From: Candidatus Nanopelagicales bacterium
GTDB lineage: Bacteria; Actinomycetota; Actinomycetes; S36-B12
Reading direction: 5' to 3'
Assembly (NCBI GenBank): GCA_018402075.1
Contig: JAGYJP010000003.1
Span: forward strand, 186,001 to 250,000
Length of the DNA: 64,000 nt
Shown: piece by piece, positions 32,562 to 42,663 of the stretch
Layout: each line of letters starts with the position of its first letter
Position numbering within the stretch: position 1 is the stretch's first letter
The notes under the pieces: generated by a model
The model's input: the letters and a program-made list of their open reading frames with translations, nothing else
Database searches by the model: none
What the model was told of the DNA's origin: nothing
Translations under genes and position numbers: made by a program

Positions 32562-33827
32562 CGTTCCCTTTTGCGGGATCGTAAGTTCAGGGCGCTGTAC
32601 AGCACTCGGCTCGTTGGGCAGTTTGGCGACGGGTTTTTCCAAGCAGCCCTTGCCTCTTTTGTTCTTTTTTCACCGGAGCGTGAACCCAATGCAATGGCAA
32701 TTGCAATTGCATTCGCGATCCTGTTAGTTCCCTATTCATTACTTGGACCATTCGTTGGTGTCTTTTTGGACCGCTGGTCTCGTAGAAATATTCTCGTGAG
32801 AGCCAACTTGCTCAAAGCACTTCTTGTGGTTCCTGTCATTGCAGTTGTATTAGGTGGTAACGACTCATGGTTATTGGGCATATTTGTTTTGAGTGTGCTT
32901 GGAGTCGGCAGATTCGTATTGGCCGGTTTATCTGCATCACTTCCACATGTGGCTAGTGGTCAACAGCTGATAACGGCAAATGCCTTAACCCCGACTTCGG
33001 GAACAATTGCATTTGTTCTCGGTGGAACAACTGGCCTGGGTATTCGTGAAATATTTGGTAGCGGCGACCCGGGCACTGTCGCACTACTTATGTTTGCTGT
33101 CGGAACCTTTGTGTCCGCTGGGCTTATCGCTGCCACTTTTACGCCATTGGCACTTGGCCCTGATTCCCCGTTATCGCGCCGTATGGTGGACTCACTTCAA
33201 GGAGTCACCCACGACCTCGTTGACGGTGTCCGGACATTACTGGCGCATCGGATTGCCGGACGATCTGTTCTGCTTGTTGCCATCAATCGTATTTCATTCG
33301 GCGTTATTATTGTTGGGTCGCTACTGCTACTGCGCAATACATTTCATGCACCGAATGACCCCAACGCTGCCCTTGCTGATTTCGCAATTCTTACCGGCTT
33401 TTCCGCCACCGCAGCACTTATTGCCGCACTCCTCACACCTTGGGTAACTCGCCGAATCGGTGTTCCGCGGTGGTCCTCCTTCGTCGTGCTTCAGGCCTCA
33501 CTGGGAATGGTGGTATTCGCCTGGGGTTCATCCGAAACCAATTTCCCTGCTCTAGCAATTGCCGCATTCAGTCTTGGTCTGGCTGGCCAGGCCGTCAAGG
33601 TGTGCTCTGACACCCTGATTCAGCGGCATATTCCCGATAGCAGATTGGGACGCGTCTTTTCCATCTTTGATATGACGGTCAACATTGCCCTCATAGTCGG
33701 GATTGTTGTAGTTGCCCTTCTTGCCCCACAAAGCGGTGTTGCACCCGTGGTGTACCTCGCCGTAGGAGTGTTTTTGGCGTTGACCAGTATCTGGTATTTC
33801 AGAAAACGCAACCCTGTTGTTCCCTAG
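32523..33827 (+). CDS. MFS transporter
   Basis: 434 residues with about 12 membrane helices. RLVGQFGDGFFQAALASF and GPFVGVFLDRWSRRNILVRA (the loop 2-3 MFS motif) identify a major-facilitator exporter. The long frame starts at ATG 32523 in a terminator hairpin. TTG 32571 (418 residues, starting LRDRKFRAL) lies beyond the hairpin and is a credible alternative; neither has a clear ribosome site. Substrate unknown. A gene of this type follows ino1 in several actinobacteria. Confidence 0.85.
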   Translation: MGSVSLVEALPIFRSLLRDRKFRALYSTRLVGQFGDGFFQAALASFVLFSPEREPNAMAIAIAFAILLVPYSLLGPFVGVFLDRWSRRNILVRANLLKALLVVPVIAVVLGGNDSWLLGIFVLSVLGVGRFVLAGLSASLPHVASGQQLITANALTPTSGTIAFVLGGTTGLGIREIFGSGDPGTVALLMFAVGTFVSAGLIAATFTPLALGPDSPLSRRMVDSLQGVTHDLVDGVRTLLAHRIAGRSVLLVAINRISFGVIIVGSLLLLRNTFHAPNDPNAALADFAILTGFSATAALIAALLTPWVTRRIGVPRWSSFVVLQASLGMVVFAWGSSETNFPALAIAAFSLGLAGQAVKVCSDTLIQRHIPDSRLGRVFSIFDMTVNIALIVGIVVVALLAPQSGVAPVVYLAVGVFLALTSIWYFRKRNPVVP

Positions 33828-33851
33828 GGCGAGGTTCTATAGAGTTCCGCT

Positions 33852-35129
33852 ATGCCTACAAGCGCCACCGAGTCTTATCAGCGAAGCCCGATTACCCGAG
33901 ATCGCATTCGCCCTCGGAGCATCTTCTCGATTATTATTTTTGTTCTGGCCACAATCCTGACTCCCATCGCGGTGACGGGTCACTGGGTGCATTCGACCGT
34001 TATTGACGCTGAGCGTTATATTGAAACAGTCGGCCCCATTGGTGCGGACCCTGAAGTCCAAGCGGCCTTCGGCGAGGTTGTCACCAACGCAATCCTTGAG
34101 CAAGTGGATACCGAAGAAATTGTGGGTGATTTCCTCGATGGCATCCTCCCTGGGCTCCCATTAGTGGGCGATCGACTCTCCGGACCTATTGCCACAGGGA
34201 TCAATGGCTTGATCGGCCAAGCCGTCAATACTTTTGTGACTTCTGATGCATTTACACAGGCTTGGTTGACATTAAATATTGCAGCGCAAAAAGGATTAAT
34301 CGCGGTTCTTGAAGGCAAGCCTGGCGGTCCTATTGAAGTCGAAGGTGACAACCTTGTCTTGAACCTCGATCCACTTATTGCCCTTGGACAAGAAAAACTT
34401 GTGGAACAAGGAATTACCTTTGCCGCGAATGTGACTGTTCCACAAACTGATCGTCAATTTATTCTCATGAGTGTTCCCGCATTAGAGCAAGCGCGAACCC
34501 TTTATTCATATTCGTCGCCAATTTTAAATTGGATTGTTGTACTTGTTGCCTTCATGTTTATTGGTGCAATTCTTTTGGCCCGCAGGCGAGCACGCACTGC
34601 GGTGGCAGCAGGAATTGTGGTGATGGCCAGCGCAGTATTGTTGTATGCCATCGTCAGCATTGGTGAGGGTACATTCACCAACCAATTTGTTGGTTCCATA
34701 TTTGAATCCGCTGCGGTAATCGTCTACCAGAACTTCCTCGCTTACTTGATTGCCGGGGTTCAAGCACTCTTTGTTCTCGGAATCATTATCGTGATTGGCG
34801 GATGGCTTTCCGGTCGAACCAATTCAGCACAATATATTCGCGGACACTTCACCAATGGTCTCAATGAAGTTGCTGCCCGTACCGGGTGGAGAACCGGCGA
34901 TGCCCTTGGACCCTATGCGCCGTGGATCCGCTGGGCGGTAATTATTGTGTGGCTTGTGTTCCTGTTGAGCGGAACGTACCTCGGCAGTATCTCCGGCATT
35001 ATGTTCACACTCCTCATGGCTGGAATCTGGACCGGTCTAGAAATTCTCATTCGGGCTTCCGAGCGGCCCACCAGGCAAGAAGTGCTTGTTGAGCAAGTTG
35101 AGGTGATTGAGGTCCGCGATCTAACCTAA
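33852..35129 (+). CDS. Actinobacterial integral membrane protein, unknown function
   Basis: 425 residues. One membrane helix (about 24-45) is followed by a large external domain (about 50-215) beginning HWVHSTVIDAERYIETVGPI, then four or five more helices and a short acidic tail ending EVIEVRDLT. Proteins with this layout are common in Actinobacteria as hypothetical membrane proteins. No catalytic motif is recognised. The last 83 bp overlap the 3' end of the cca gene on the other strand. Confidence 0.75.
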   Translation: MPTSATESYQRSPITRDRIRPRSIFSIIIFVLATILTPIAVTGHWVHSTVIDAERYIETVGPIGADPEVQAAFGEVVTNAILEQVDTEEIVGDFLDGILPGLPLVGDRLSGPIATGINGLIGQAVNTFVTSDAFTQAWLTLNIAAQKGLIAVLEGKPGGPIEVEGDNLVLNLDPLIALGQEKLVEQGITFAANVTVPQTDRQFILMSVPALEQARTLYSYSSPILNWIVVLVAFMFIGAILLARRRARTAVAAGIVVMASAVLLYAIVSIGEGTFTNQFVGSIFESAAVIVYQNFLAYLIAGVQALFVLGIIIVIGGWLSGRTNSAQYIRGHFTNGLNEVAARTGWRTGDALGPYAPWIRWAVIIVWLVFLLSGTYLGSISGIMFTLLMAGIWTGLEILIRASERPTRQEVLVEQVEVIEVRDLT

Positions 35130-36486
35130 ATTCCAGAAGGAATTTATAAGCCTCACCTACTTCACGCCCCGGTCCAATTCCCAGAATTTCCATAATCTGC
35201 GAGCCGTCTAGGTCGGGTCTGATCGCGTTCAGTTCCTCTTGCGCCTCTAGCACTCTGATTCGTTCCTCCAGGTTGTCATACGCCCGTTGGAGCTTGGCCG
35301 CCCTTCGTGCATTACGCGTTGTGGAATCGGCACGCGTCAATTTATGCAGCCGCAGCAACATGGATCCTGCATCTCTCACATAGCGCCGCACTGCTGAGTC
35401 TGACCACTCACCGGTTCCGTATCCGTGGAAACGCAGATGTAATTCAACGAGTAAAGAAATGTCCTCTATTTGTTCATTGCTGAATCGAAGTGCCTTGAGA
35501 CGTTTCTTTGTCATGCGAGCACCCACGACTTCATGGTGGTGAAACGAAACTCGTCCATCTGATTCAAACTTACGTGTTTTTGGTTTACCGATATCGTGCA
35601 GGAGTGCCGCAAGGCGCAGTGTTAAGTCCGGGGGTAACTGGGGCTCATGCGCTGTCTCCAAAGCAATAGCCTGCTCTAGCACCGTTAGCGTGTGTTCGTA
35701 TACATCTTTATGGTGGTGGTGTTCATCTGCTTCCAATTGTAGAAGTGGGAGTTCGGGTAACACATAAGCGGCAACACCGGTGTCGACCATTGCAGTGAGC
35801 GCCACTCGTGGATTTTGCGACATGACAATCTTGATGAGTTCATCGCGAATACGTTCCGCGGAAACAATATCCAAACGTTGTGCTTGCTCACGCATGGCAT
35901 CAAGTACATCTGGGGCAATTACGAAGTTAAGCTGTCCGGCAAAACGCGCAGCGCGTAAAATGCGGAGTGGGTCATCGTCAAATGATTCTCTCGCGGTGAG
36001 CGGTGTTGTGATGAGTTGATTCTCAAGGTCTTGGAGTCCAGAAAATAGATCTACCAATTCCATGTTGGGAAGCGTCAGTGCCATTGCATTAATAGTGAAA
36101 TCGCGGCGACTGAGGTCTTCATCCAAATTTGTACCGAACGTCACTTCTGGTTTACGGGAATCTTCCTGGTAACTCTCCGTGCGATACGTGGTGATCTCAA
36201 TGGATCGATTATTTTTTTCAGCACTAATGGTGCCGAATTTGATTCCAGTTTCCCAAATATTGTCCGCCCAACCGGTAAGGCAGGACATGATCTGCTCTGG
36301 GTGAGCATCCGTGGTGAAGTCCAAATCAGATAAATCTGTGATTCGCCCGAGGAGAGCATCGCGTACCGGACCACCAACGAGCGCCAATTGATGACCTGAA
36401 TTGTGGAATCGGCTACCGAGATCATTGAGTAATTCCGCAACAGATGCGAGGTTCTGCATCGCAGTGCGTTGTGGGGAAGTGGACAC
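35047..36486 (-). CDS. cca: CCA tRNA nucleotidyltransferase
   Basis: 479 residues from GTG 36486; ATG 36459 is possible, and the longer frame from 36537 runs into the divergent gene. The nucleotidyltransferase head shows LVGGPVRDALLGRITDLSDLD with the DxD metal site. The RNA-binding domain has DDPLRILRAARFAGQL, and an HD domain follows (ALLHDIGKPKTRK, SFHHHEVVGA). It adds or repairs the 3' CCA of tRNA. An HD domain is typical of the actinobacterial enzyme. Its 3' end overlaps the neighbouring membrane-protein gene. Confidence 0.94.
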   Translation of the reverse strand: MSTSPQRTAMQNLASVAELLNDLGSRFHNSGHQLALVGGPVRDALLGRITDLSDLDFTTDAHPEQIMSCLTGWADNIWETGIKFGTISAEKNNRSIEITTYRTESYQEDSRKPEVTFGTNLDEDLSRRDFTINAMALTLPNMELVDLFSGLQDLENQLITTPLTARESFDDDPLRILRAARFAGQLNFVIAPDVLDAMREQAQRLDIVSAERIRDELIKIVMSQNPRVALTAMVDTGVAAYVLPELPLLQLEADEHHHHKDVYEHTLTVLEQAIALETAHEPQLPPDLTLRLAALLHDIGKPKTRKFESDGRVSFHHHEVVGARMTKKRLKALRFSNEQIEDISLLVELHLRFHGYGTGEWSDSAVRRYVRDAGSMLLRLHKLTRADSTTRNARRAAKLQRAYDNLEERIRVLEAQEELNAIRPDLDGSQIMEILGIGPGREVGEAYKFLLEFRLDRGPQSPQLAQQALLAWWAARKPE

Positions 36487-36548
36487 GGCAACCAAGGATA
36501 ACCACCTGCGCGGTTTATCCTCACCATATGGCGACATCAGGTGGCAGG

Positions 36549-38714
36549 ATGCGGATCCTGCTCACAGGTCTTGTCCTGACAATTCTGGTCGCCCCACTCC
36601 TGTCCATTGCTCAGCAATCCACCGTGCAGGCCGATCCATTGGGTTCTCAGGTCACCGTGGTCTTGGATCGACTCACCCCCGTCATCCCGACCCCTGGCGA
36701 TACTCTGCGAATTTCCGGGAGATTGGTCAATACCTCTGGCTCCTCCATTGATCGGGTCTCTGTTCGTCTGGGAATCTCAGCCAGTCCATTGCCCTCCCGA
36801 TCCAGTATTACCGATATTTCAGAGTTAACCCTTGTTCCTGAGATTGACCCGATTGACTACTTCTTGGATAGGACCTTGCAGGAGATCCCTGGACCACTGC
36901 GCGCTGGCGACGAAAGATCCTTCCTCATTCAGGAGCCCTTTGATTCACTCCCTCTCGGAAGAGACGGTGTGTATAGCATCATGATTGAGGTTCTTGGTGC
37001 ATCAGTTGGTGAGTCGGGACTTACGCGTATTGGTGGACTCCGAACTTTCTTGCCATGGGTCACCGCAAAGATTGACCCAATTTCACTCGTGTGGCTGTGG
37101 CCACTTGCCGACTATCCCGCGCGTGAAGCCAATGGTGTTCTCCTTAACGAGAACACACCGCGATCCCTGGCACCCGGCGGACGCCTTGATAATCTCTTAA
37201 CAATCGGCAGCACTCATCCCGGGAAAGTGAGTTGGATCGCAGATTCAGAATTACTGCAATCAGCAACGGAAATTGCATCGGGGTATCAGGTGCGGGTTCC
37301 AGCTTCAATAAGTGTGAATTCAAATGGCGCTGAACCAAATGAATCCAATCGCGTAATTGTCGGGGATCTTTCTGAAAGCGCCGGTGATTGGCTCTCTCGC
37401 TTGGACTCCGCACTCGTGGCTGCAACGCCGCGCAAAGACGCGTCTGCCGCAGATCGCCTGCCCCTGCATGTTATGCCCTATGCCGATGTCGATGCCAGTG
37501 CATTGGAACGTGCCGGTATGGATGTCGATTTGGTACGAGCAACAACCATGTCCCCTGCAATTGCTTCAACGATCCTGCGCAAAAGTGTGAGTGGCACCGT
37601 GTACTGGGCGCCATTTGGCAGATTGAATAAGAAGACCGGGAATGTCCTTGCTTCGGCGGGAGTGCGCACGGTGATTCTGAACTCCAATGCCCTGCCTCCC
37701 ACGAGTACTGGCATTCCGAGTACCGGTCTCGGTGTGGTGGGAACCACGGTCGGTGGCATGAATGCGGTGTTAATGGACAATAGACTGACAACGACTCTGG
37801 GGTTGCCACAAAGTTCGCGCTCGCAATCCATCAATATGCGACAACGTTTTCTTGCGGAAACTCTCCTCACAAGTCAGCTGGTACCTGCCGATGCTCCTTC
37901 TCGTTTTGTAGTTGCTGGCACCGCAAATATCAGATGGAATCCCAATGCCACTGCACTGAGTGAACTCCTTGAGGCAACCACGACAGCTCCGTGGCTTCGA
38001 AGCGGCACATTGACAGAATTACTGGCCGAGGGTGCAACAACCACGGCGCGCGAACGCGGCGGATACGGTCCCCAGGCCAAAGAGTCTGAAATCACTCAGG
38101 AGTATTTGGGGCAGGTACAACGTGTGTCCACACAATTAGCATCCCTCACGGCGATCCTCGATAATCCGACCGGGTTTTCAGATGCTTATGCCGAGGCGAT
38201 TGTGCGCACCGAATCGGCTGCATGGCGAAAGGAGCCACAAACAGGTCTTGAACTCTTGCGCAGTATTCGCCTCGGTTTAACGGAACAAATACGTCAGGTC
38301 TATGCCCTCTCCGCTGGCACAATCACATTGTCCGGCGAAGAAGGACTTGTTCCTGTCACGATTGCAAATGACTTAGATCGTGCGGTGACGGTGGGAGTTC
38401 AACTTCGTGGTGCGCCAGCAGCACGTTTAATCAGTGCACCACTGTATGGCATCACAATTGAACCGGGTAAAAAGGTGAGTGTGGAACTCAGCGCCCAGGT
38501 GGTTGGTGGGAGCGCCTTGAGTACCGGGGTACAACTACTCACCCCCGATGGCCAAAATTTCGGTAGTCCAGCTCAGATCCAACTGGAATCAACGGCGTAC
38601 GCACAAGCCGCAGCCTGGGTTATTGCCGCTGCATTTATTGCCATTGTAATTTTTGTCGTTGTCGGAATTAGTCGAAGAATTCATAAAGCAACCACAGGAG
38701 GGCGCCATGTCTGA
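36549..38714 (+). CDS. DUF6049-family secreted membrane-anchored protein upstream of murJ
   Basis: 721 residues from ATG 36549, which is preceded by AGGTGG; ATG 36528 adds seven residues. A signal peptide (MRILLTGLVLTILVAPLLS) leads into an immunoglobulin-like segment (about 30-130, VVLDRLTPVIPTPGDTLRIS). A long central domain and another beta-rich part near 620-680 follow, then one C-terminal membrane helix (AAAFIAIVIFVVVGI) and a basic tail. Homologues sit directly upstream of murJ across Actinobacteria (Rv3909-type), which suggests a role with lipid II export, not demonstrated. The stop overlaps murJ. Confidence 0.85.
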   Translation: MRILLTGLVLTILVAPLLSIAQQSTVQADPLGSQVTVVLDRLTPVIPTPGDTLRISGRLVNTSGSSIDRVSVRLGISASPLPSRSSITDISELTLVPEIDPIDYFLDRTLQEIPGPLRAGDERSFLIQEPFDSLPLGRDGVYSIMIEVLGASVGESGLTRIGGLRTFLPWVTAKIDPISLVWLWPLADYPAREANGVLLNENTPRSLAPGGRLDNLLTIGSTHPGKVSWIADSELLQSATEIASGYQVRVPASISVNSNGAEPNESNRVIVGDLSESAGDWLSRLDSALVAATPRKDASAADRLPLHVMPYADVDASALERAGMDVDLVRATTMSPAIASTILRKSVSGTVYWAPFGRLNKKTGNVLASAGVRTVILNSNALPPTSTGIPSTGLGVVGTTVGGMNAVLMDNRLTTTLGLPQSSRSQSINMRQRFLAETLLTSQLVPADAPSRFVVAGTANIRWNPNATALSELLEATTTAPWLRSGTLTELLAEGATTTARERGGYGPQAKESEITQEYLGQVQRVSTQLASLTAILDNPTGFSDAYAEAIVRTESAAWRKEPQTGLELLRSIRLGLTEQIRQVYALSAGTITLSGEEGLVPVTIANDLDRAVTVGVQLRGAPAARLISAPLYGITIEPGKKVSVELSAQVVGGSALSTGVQLLTPDGQNFGSPAQIQLESTAYAQAAAWVIAAAFIAIVIFVVVGISRRIHKATTGGRHV

Positions 38715-40374
38715 GCGCTCTCTCATGAAGCCCAGCGCCATCATGGCTGCAGGGACAGTGACGTCACGGATCACCGGTGTCTTGCGCGATATCACCATGA
38801 CCGCAGCATTAGGATTTTTCCTCGTCTCGGATGCTTTTTCACTCGGTAATTCCCTACCCACCATGATTTACATTTTGGTGATCGGTGGGGCACTTAATGC
38901 CGTTTTTATTCCGCAGTTGGTGCGGAAAATGCAAGAGGACTCAGACGATGGCAAAGCGTATGCAGACAGACTGATCACTCTTACCGGAATTGCACTCCTG
39001 TTGCTTTCGGTAGTGGCAGTCATTCTCGCACCGTTGATTGTTGATTTGTACACACCGAGTGATTACCCGCAAAAGGAATTTGATCTTGCGGTGGCATTTG
39101 CGCGCCTGTGTTTACCGCAAATCTTTTTCTATGGTGTCTATGCAATGTTGAGCCAAGTACTCAACTCCCGAGGCAAGTTTGGTGCCCCCATGTTTGCCCC
39201 GATTGCTAACAACGTTGTCGCCATCGCCACCTTCCTTCTGTTCATTGCCATTGCAGGAACATCTGCGGCAGAAGGTGGGAATCTCACCACCGATCAGGTT
39301 CTGCTTCTCGGGATTGGTACCACCCTAGGAGTTGTTGCCCAAGCTCTCATTTTGTTGCCGGTACTGAGTAAAGCCGGCTACATGTGGCGGCCCCGATTCG
39401 ATTGGCGCGGCCACGGCTTAGGAAAAGCCGGCACATTGGCCATGTGGACAATCGGGTTGGTATTGGTTAATCAATTGACCTATTTAGTGATCACCCGTCT
39501 GGCTACGCAGGCCAACGTCAACGCTGCAGCCGCCGGCGAAGTTGCAGCTGGTTTAACCACATACCAAAAGGCACATTTGGTGTTCATGTTGCCACATAGT
39601 GTGATTACCGTTTCTATTGTCACTGCGCTGCTACCAGCCCTCAGTCGAGTGGCACATGCCGGCAAACTTTCGCAGGTGGGTCGCGATGTCTCTGGCGCCA
39701 TTCGACTTGTCTCATTTTTTGTCATTCCTATTACTGCTGTCTTGTTTGTGGCCGGAATTGGAATTGCGGTTCTGCTCTTTGGCTACGGTGCTGCCACAAC
39801 GGAGCAGGCTGAACTCCTTGGGTTTGTTATTTCCATTTTCATGTTGGGCTTGGTGCCATTCACCCTTTTCTATGTTCTGTTGCGTGGCTACTACGCTCTT
39901 GAAGACACTCGCACGCCCTTTATTATCACCGTTATTTTTTCCATTATCCTTTTGGTCATCTTGGTTCCGCTCTTTAGTTCAGTCGAAGGTGGTGGAACAC
40001 AAATCGCGTTTATTGCTTTGTGTTACTCAATTTCTTATTGGGTGGGATTAGTTATTGCGTGGGTGATTCTTGCGAGAAGACTTCGAGGAATGGAATCTGG
40101 GCGCACCCTGTGGTCAATTACTCGAATGTTCCTCGCGGGTGTTGTTGCCGTGGGGATCATGCTGATTGCATCGCAGCAGTTCAACAATCTATTCATTGCC
40201 GGCGGTAACGGAATCAACTACTCGGATAAAGGCACCGTGCTGATCCGTTTGGTGGTCGTGAGTGTTGTTGGCTTGTTGAGTTACCTGATTGCGGCGTGGA
40301 TCCTTCGAGTTCGGGAAATATCTGTTGCGCAGCGTGTTATTGCCCAAAGATTGAATCGTAGGGTGCATTCATGA
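38707..40374 (+). CDS. murJ: Lipid II flippase MurJ (MviN)
   Basis: 555 residues from ATG 38707, overlapping the previous stop by 8 bp. About 14 membrane helices; the MATE-like MurJ core is evident in AAGTVTSRITGVLRDITM, GALNAVFIPQLVRKM and LPHSVITVSIVTALLPALS. It moves lipid II across the membrane. In mycobacteria MurJ is fused to a cytoplasmic pseudokinase and an external domain; here the protein ends after the membrane part and the pseudokinase is a separate gene overlapping by 4 bp. Confidence 0.95.
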   Translation: MSERSLMKPSAIMAAGTVTSRITGVLRDITMTAALGFFLVSDAFSLGNSLPTMIYILVIGGALNAVFIPQLVRKMQEDSDDGKAYADRLITLTGIALLLLSVVAVILAPLIVDLYTPSDYPQKEFDLAVAFARLCLPQIFFYGVYAMLSQVLNSRGKFGAPMFAPIANNVVAIATFLLFIAIAGTSAAEGGNLTTDQVLLLGIGTTLGVVAQALILLPVLSKAGYMWRPRFDWRGHGLGKAGTLAMWTIGLVLVNQLTYLVITRLATQANVNAAAAGEVAAGLTTYQKAHLVFMLPHSVITVSIVTALLPALSRVAHAGKLSQVGRDVSGAIRLVSFFVIPITAVLFVAGIGIAVLLFGYGAATTEQAELLGFVISIFMLGLVPFTLFYVLLRGYYALEDTRTPFIITVIFSIILLVILVPLFSSVEGGGTQIAFIALCYSISYWVGLVIAWVILARRLRGMESGRTLWSITRMFLAGVVAVGIMLIASQQFNNLFIAGGNGINYSDKGTVLIRLVVVSVVGLLSYLIAAWILRVREISVAQRVIAQRLNRRVHS

Positions 40375-41990
40375 TTAACAGTGGCACAACGTTAAGTCGC
40401 TACACACTCCTTGAATTGATCAGCGAGCACGCACCCACGGAACCGGGTCAATTCACCGTGCAACTGTGGAGGGGACGCGATGAAATTCTTGAACGCTCCG
40501 TATCCATTCGATTGCTGCGGTCAGATGATTCCCGGATCTCCGCCGTCCTTGGGGCTGCCCAGGCCGCTGCCCGCACGGAGGACCGACGATTATTGCGACT
40601 TCTCGATGTTCTCAGTATCGGTGCGACATTCGAGGACCCCGCCTACACAGCCATTATCAGTGAATGGTCCACGGGCACTCCCCTTGATCAAGCTTTACAA
40701 CTGCGTGAGGGTAATCCATTTGACGCCGAGGAATCCCTTGAGCATGTGGCTAATGTTGCTTGGGCACTGAACTCTGCGCTTAAAGTAAACCTTGAGCACG
40801 GCCGTTTGCGCCCAAGTTGTGTGTTCCTCACTGATTCACAAGAAATTGCTGTGCGCGGTGTGGCAGTTGATCACGCTCTTTTTGGTCCGCTTTTTGTTCG
40901 TGAAGGCTCCGATGACTCTGTGAAGAACGACGTCGAGGGTCTCGGTTCCCTGTTGTATTGCTTCACCACTGGCCTGTGGCCGTATCCGGTTAATGCAAAA
41001 GTAGCACCTGAACCACTGCGTGTTCCGTTCACTCCGAAAACTGGAAAGAACGTTCCATTACCCTCAAGTATTCGCGCGAGTATTCCCCGCGGTGTTGATG
41101 ATGTCGTCAGTCGCAGTGTCACCGGAGTAAATAGAGCACGTGGTGTCACTCGAATCCAGGACTCATTAGGTTTTGCAAATGCCATTGCATCAGTTCGAGA
41201 TTATGTCGCGCCGGTAAGTACCACAACCGTACGTGGCCCTGTTATGACCACACCCAATACTCCGAGCACCTATGTCGCTCGAGGGATTGCAACTGTTATC
41301 GCATTAGCTGTTGTTGTGGTGTTGATCATCACTGGTGTTTCACTCTTGAGTTCACCACGAAATATTGAGGCGGGCGGTCCGGCACCGGGAACGAGTGGTC
41401 TCACCCCTGATCAAGCGCTGGAAATTCTGACATCACCTGCCACCCCCTTTGTGGAAATTGAAGTAGGTGACTCGGAGGGCTCCCTGCCAATTGTCAGTGC
41501 GCGTTCATTTGATCCCCGTGGCAAGAATCTTCTGGGTGGCGAACAAGGGTTGTCGGGAACTGAACGCGAGAAACTCGCGCCACTTGCAATTGATGGTGAT
41601 CTGGTCAGTGCTTGGTTGACCAAGAAATATCCCACCCGAAATGTCGGTAAAAAGGGTGGGGTAGGTGTGATCGTTGATCTCGGTGAAACTGCATCCGTCC
41701 AAGGTGTCTCACTTGGTCTGGTCGGTTACGGAACCGATGTCCAGGTTCGGGTATCGGAGGATCTTCAGGCTGATCCAGATTTATGGACAAAGCTGGTGGC
41801 CATTGATAACGCAGGACCCAATATCGAGTTGCGCGCTCCTCGGCCGGTGACCGGCCGTTATGTATTGGTGTGGCTCACCGGGCTGCCACTTACCGAGGAT
41901 TCCGGGGCCTATCGTGGGGGAATCAGCAATATCGCCGTATTAGGGACGGTTGCCGTTGAACCTGGGGGAAGTGACCTCGGAGAAAATTAG
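40371..41990 (+). CDS. Pseudokinase with membrane anchor and external domain (MurJ partner)
   Basis: 539 residues. A protein-kinase-like domain (about 8-270) lacks active residues: the usual VAIK lysine reads SIRLL, HRDLKPEN is replaced by HGRLRPSC, and DFG by RGVAVD, while the late DVEGLGSLLYCFTTG (DxxSLG-like) is kept. One membrane helix (about 303-328) follows, and then an extracellular beta-rich domain (about 380-530). This equals the C-terminal part of the mycobacterial MviN fusion, which recruits an FHA protein when phosphorylated. The start overlaps murJ (ATGA). Confidence 0.85.
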   Translation: MINSGTTLSRYTLLELISEHAPTEPGQFTVQLWRGRDEILERSVSIRLLRSDDSRISAVLGAAQAAARTEDRRLLRLLDVLSIGATFEDPAYTAIISEWSTGTPLDQALQLREGNPFDAEESLEHVANVAWALNSALKVNLEHGRLRPSCVFLTDSQEIAVRGVAVDHALFGPLFVREGSDDSVKNDVEGLGSLLYCFTTGLWPYPVNAKVAPEPLRVPFTPKTGKNVPLPSSIRASIPRGVDDVVSRSVTGVNRARGVTRIQDSLGFANAIASVRDYVAPVSTTTVRGPVMTTPNTPSTYVARGIATVIALAVVVVLIITGVSLLSSPRNIEAGGPAPGTSGLTPDQALEILTSPATPFVEIEVGDSEGSLPIVSARSFDPRGKNLLGGEQGLSGTEREKLAPLAIDGDLVSAWLTKKYPTRNVGKKGGVGVIVDLGETASVQGVSLGLVGYGTDVQVRVSEDLQADPDLWTKLVAIDNAGPNIELRAPRPVTGRYVLVWLTGLPLTEDSGAYRGGISNIAVLGTVAVEPGGSDLGEN

Positions 41991-42036
41991 CCGGTCACGA
42001 CGACCACTCGCGACTTGGGATCATTAGGCTTGACGG

Positions 42037-42663
42037 GTGCCGGACTCCACCAGTCATGACCTCACCGATCGTGAGCTTTTGGCTGCGCACATTAATCGGG
42101 ATCCCCAGGCCTTCAATATCCTGATTTCACGGCACAAGGATCGCCTATGGTCGGTGGCACTTCGAACCACCAATGATCCTGAGGAAGCATCCGATGCCCT
42201 TCAAGACGCTCTCATCTCGGCGTATCGTCGGGCCGAGCAATACCGGGGCGATGCCGCCGTCACCACCTGGCTCCACCGGATTGTGGTCAATGCCAGTTTG
42301 GATCGGCTTCGGCGTAAATCAGTTCGACCCACCACCGTACTTCCCGATCACTATGCCAACAGTTCGGTGGAAATCCCGGAAAACCGTGACCATATTTCCG
42401 AGCGGGAGACCATGATGGAAATCTCTGCAGCCCTCGCGGAATTACCCGAGGATCAACGCGATGCCGTAGTCCTGATTGACATTGAGGGTTACTCAATCGA
42501 CGATGCCGCGGCCGAACTCAACTGCCCCCCTGGCACGGTAAAGAGCCGAAGCAGTCGGGGTCGGGCGAAATTAGCAGAACGACTTTCCTATCTGCGGAAC
42601 CAAGACCCCGCAACTACCGTCACAAGGTCGAGAGGAGGAGCTCCCGAGCATGGCAACCAATAA
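42037..42663 (+). CDS. sigM: ECF RNA polymerase sigma factor (SigM-like)
   Basis: 208 residues from GTG 42037. Region 2 (about 15-85) contains AFNILISRHKDRLWSVALRT, DPEEASDALQDALISAYRRA and TWLHRIVVNASLDRLRR. Region 4 (about 120-185) contains LPEDQRDAVVLIDIEGYSID and CPPGTVKSRSSRGRAKL. The position between murJ and a membrane anti-sigma gene, followed by trxB/trxA, matches sigM of mycobacteria and Streptomyces. It would direct an envelope or redox-stress regulon. It overlaps the anti-sigma gene by 14 bp. Confidence 0.92.
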   Translation: MPDSTSHDLTDRELLAAHINRDPQAFNILISRHKDRLWSVALRTTNDPEEASDALQDALISAYRRAEQYRGDAAVTTWLHRIVVNASLDRLRRKSVRPTTVLPDHYANSSVEIPENRDHISERETMMEISAALAELPEDQRDAVVLIDIEGYSIDDAAAELNCPPGTVKSRSSRGRAKLAERLSYLRNQDPATTVTRSRGGAPEHGNQ

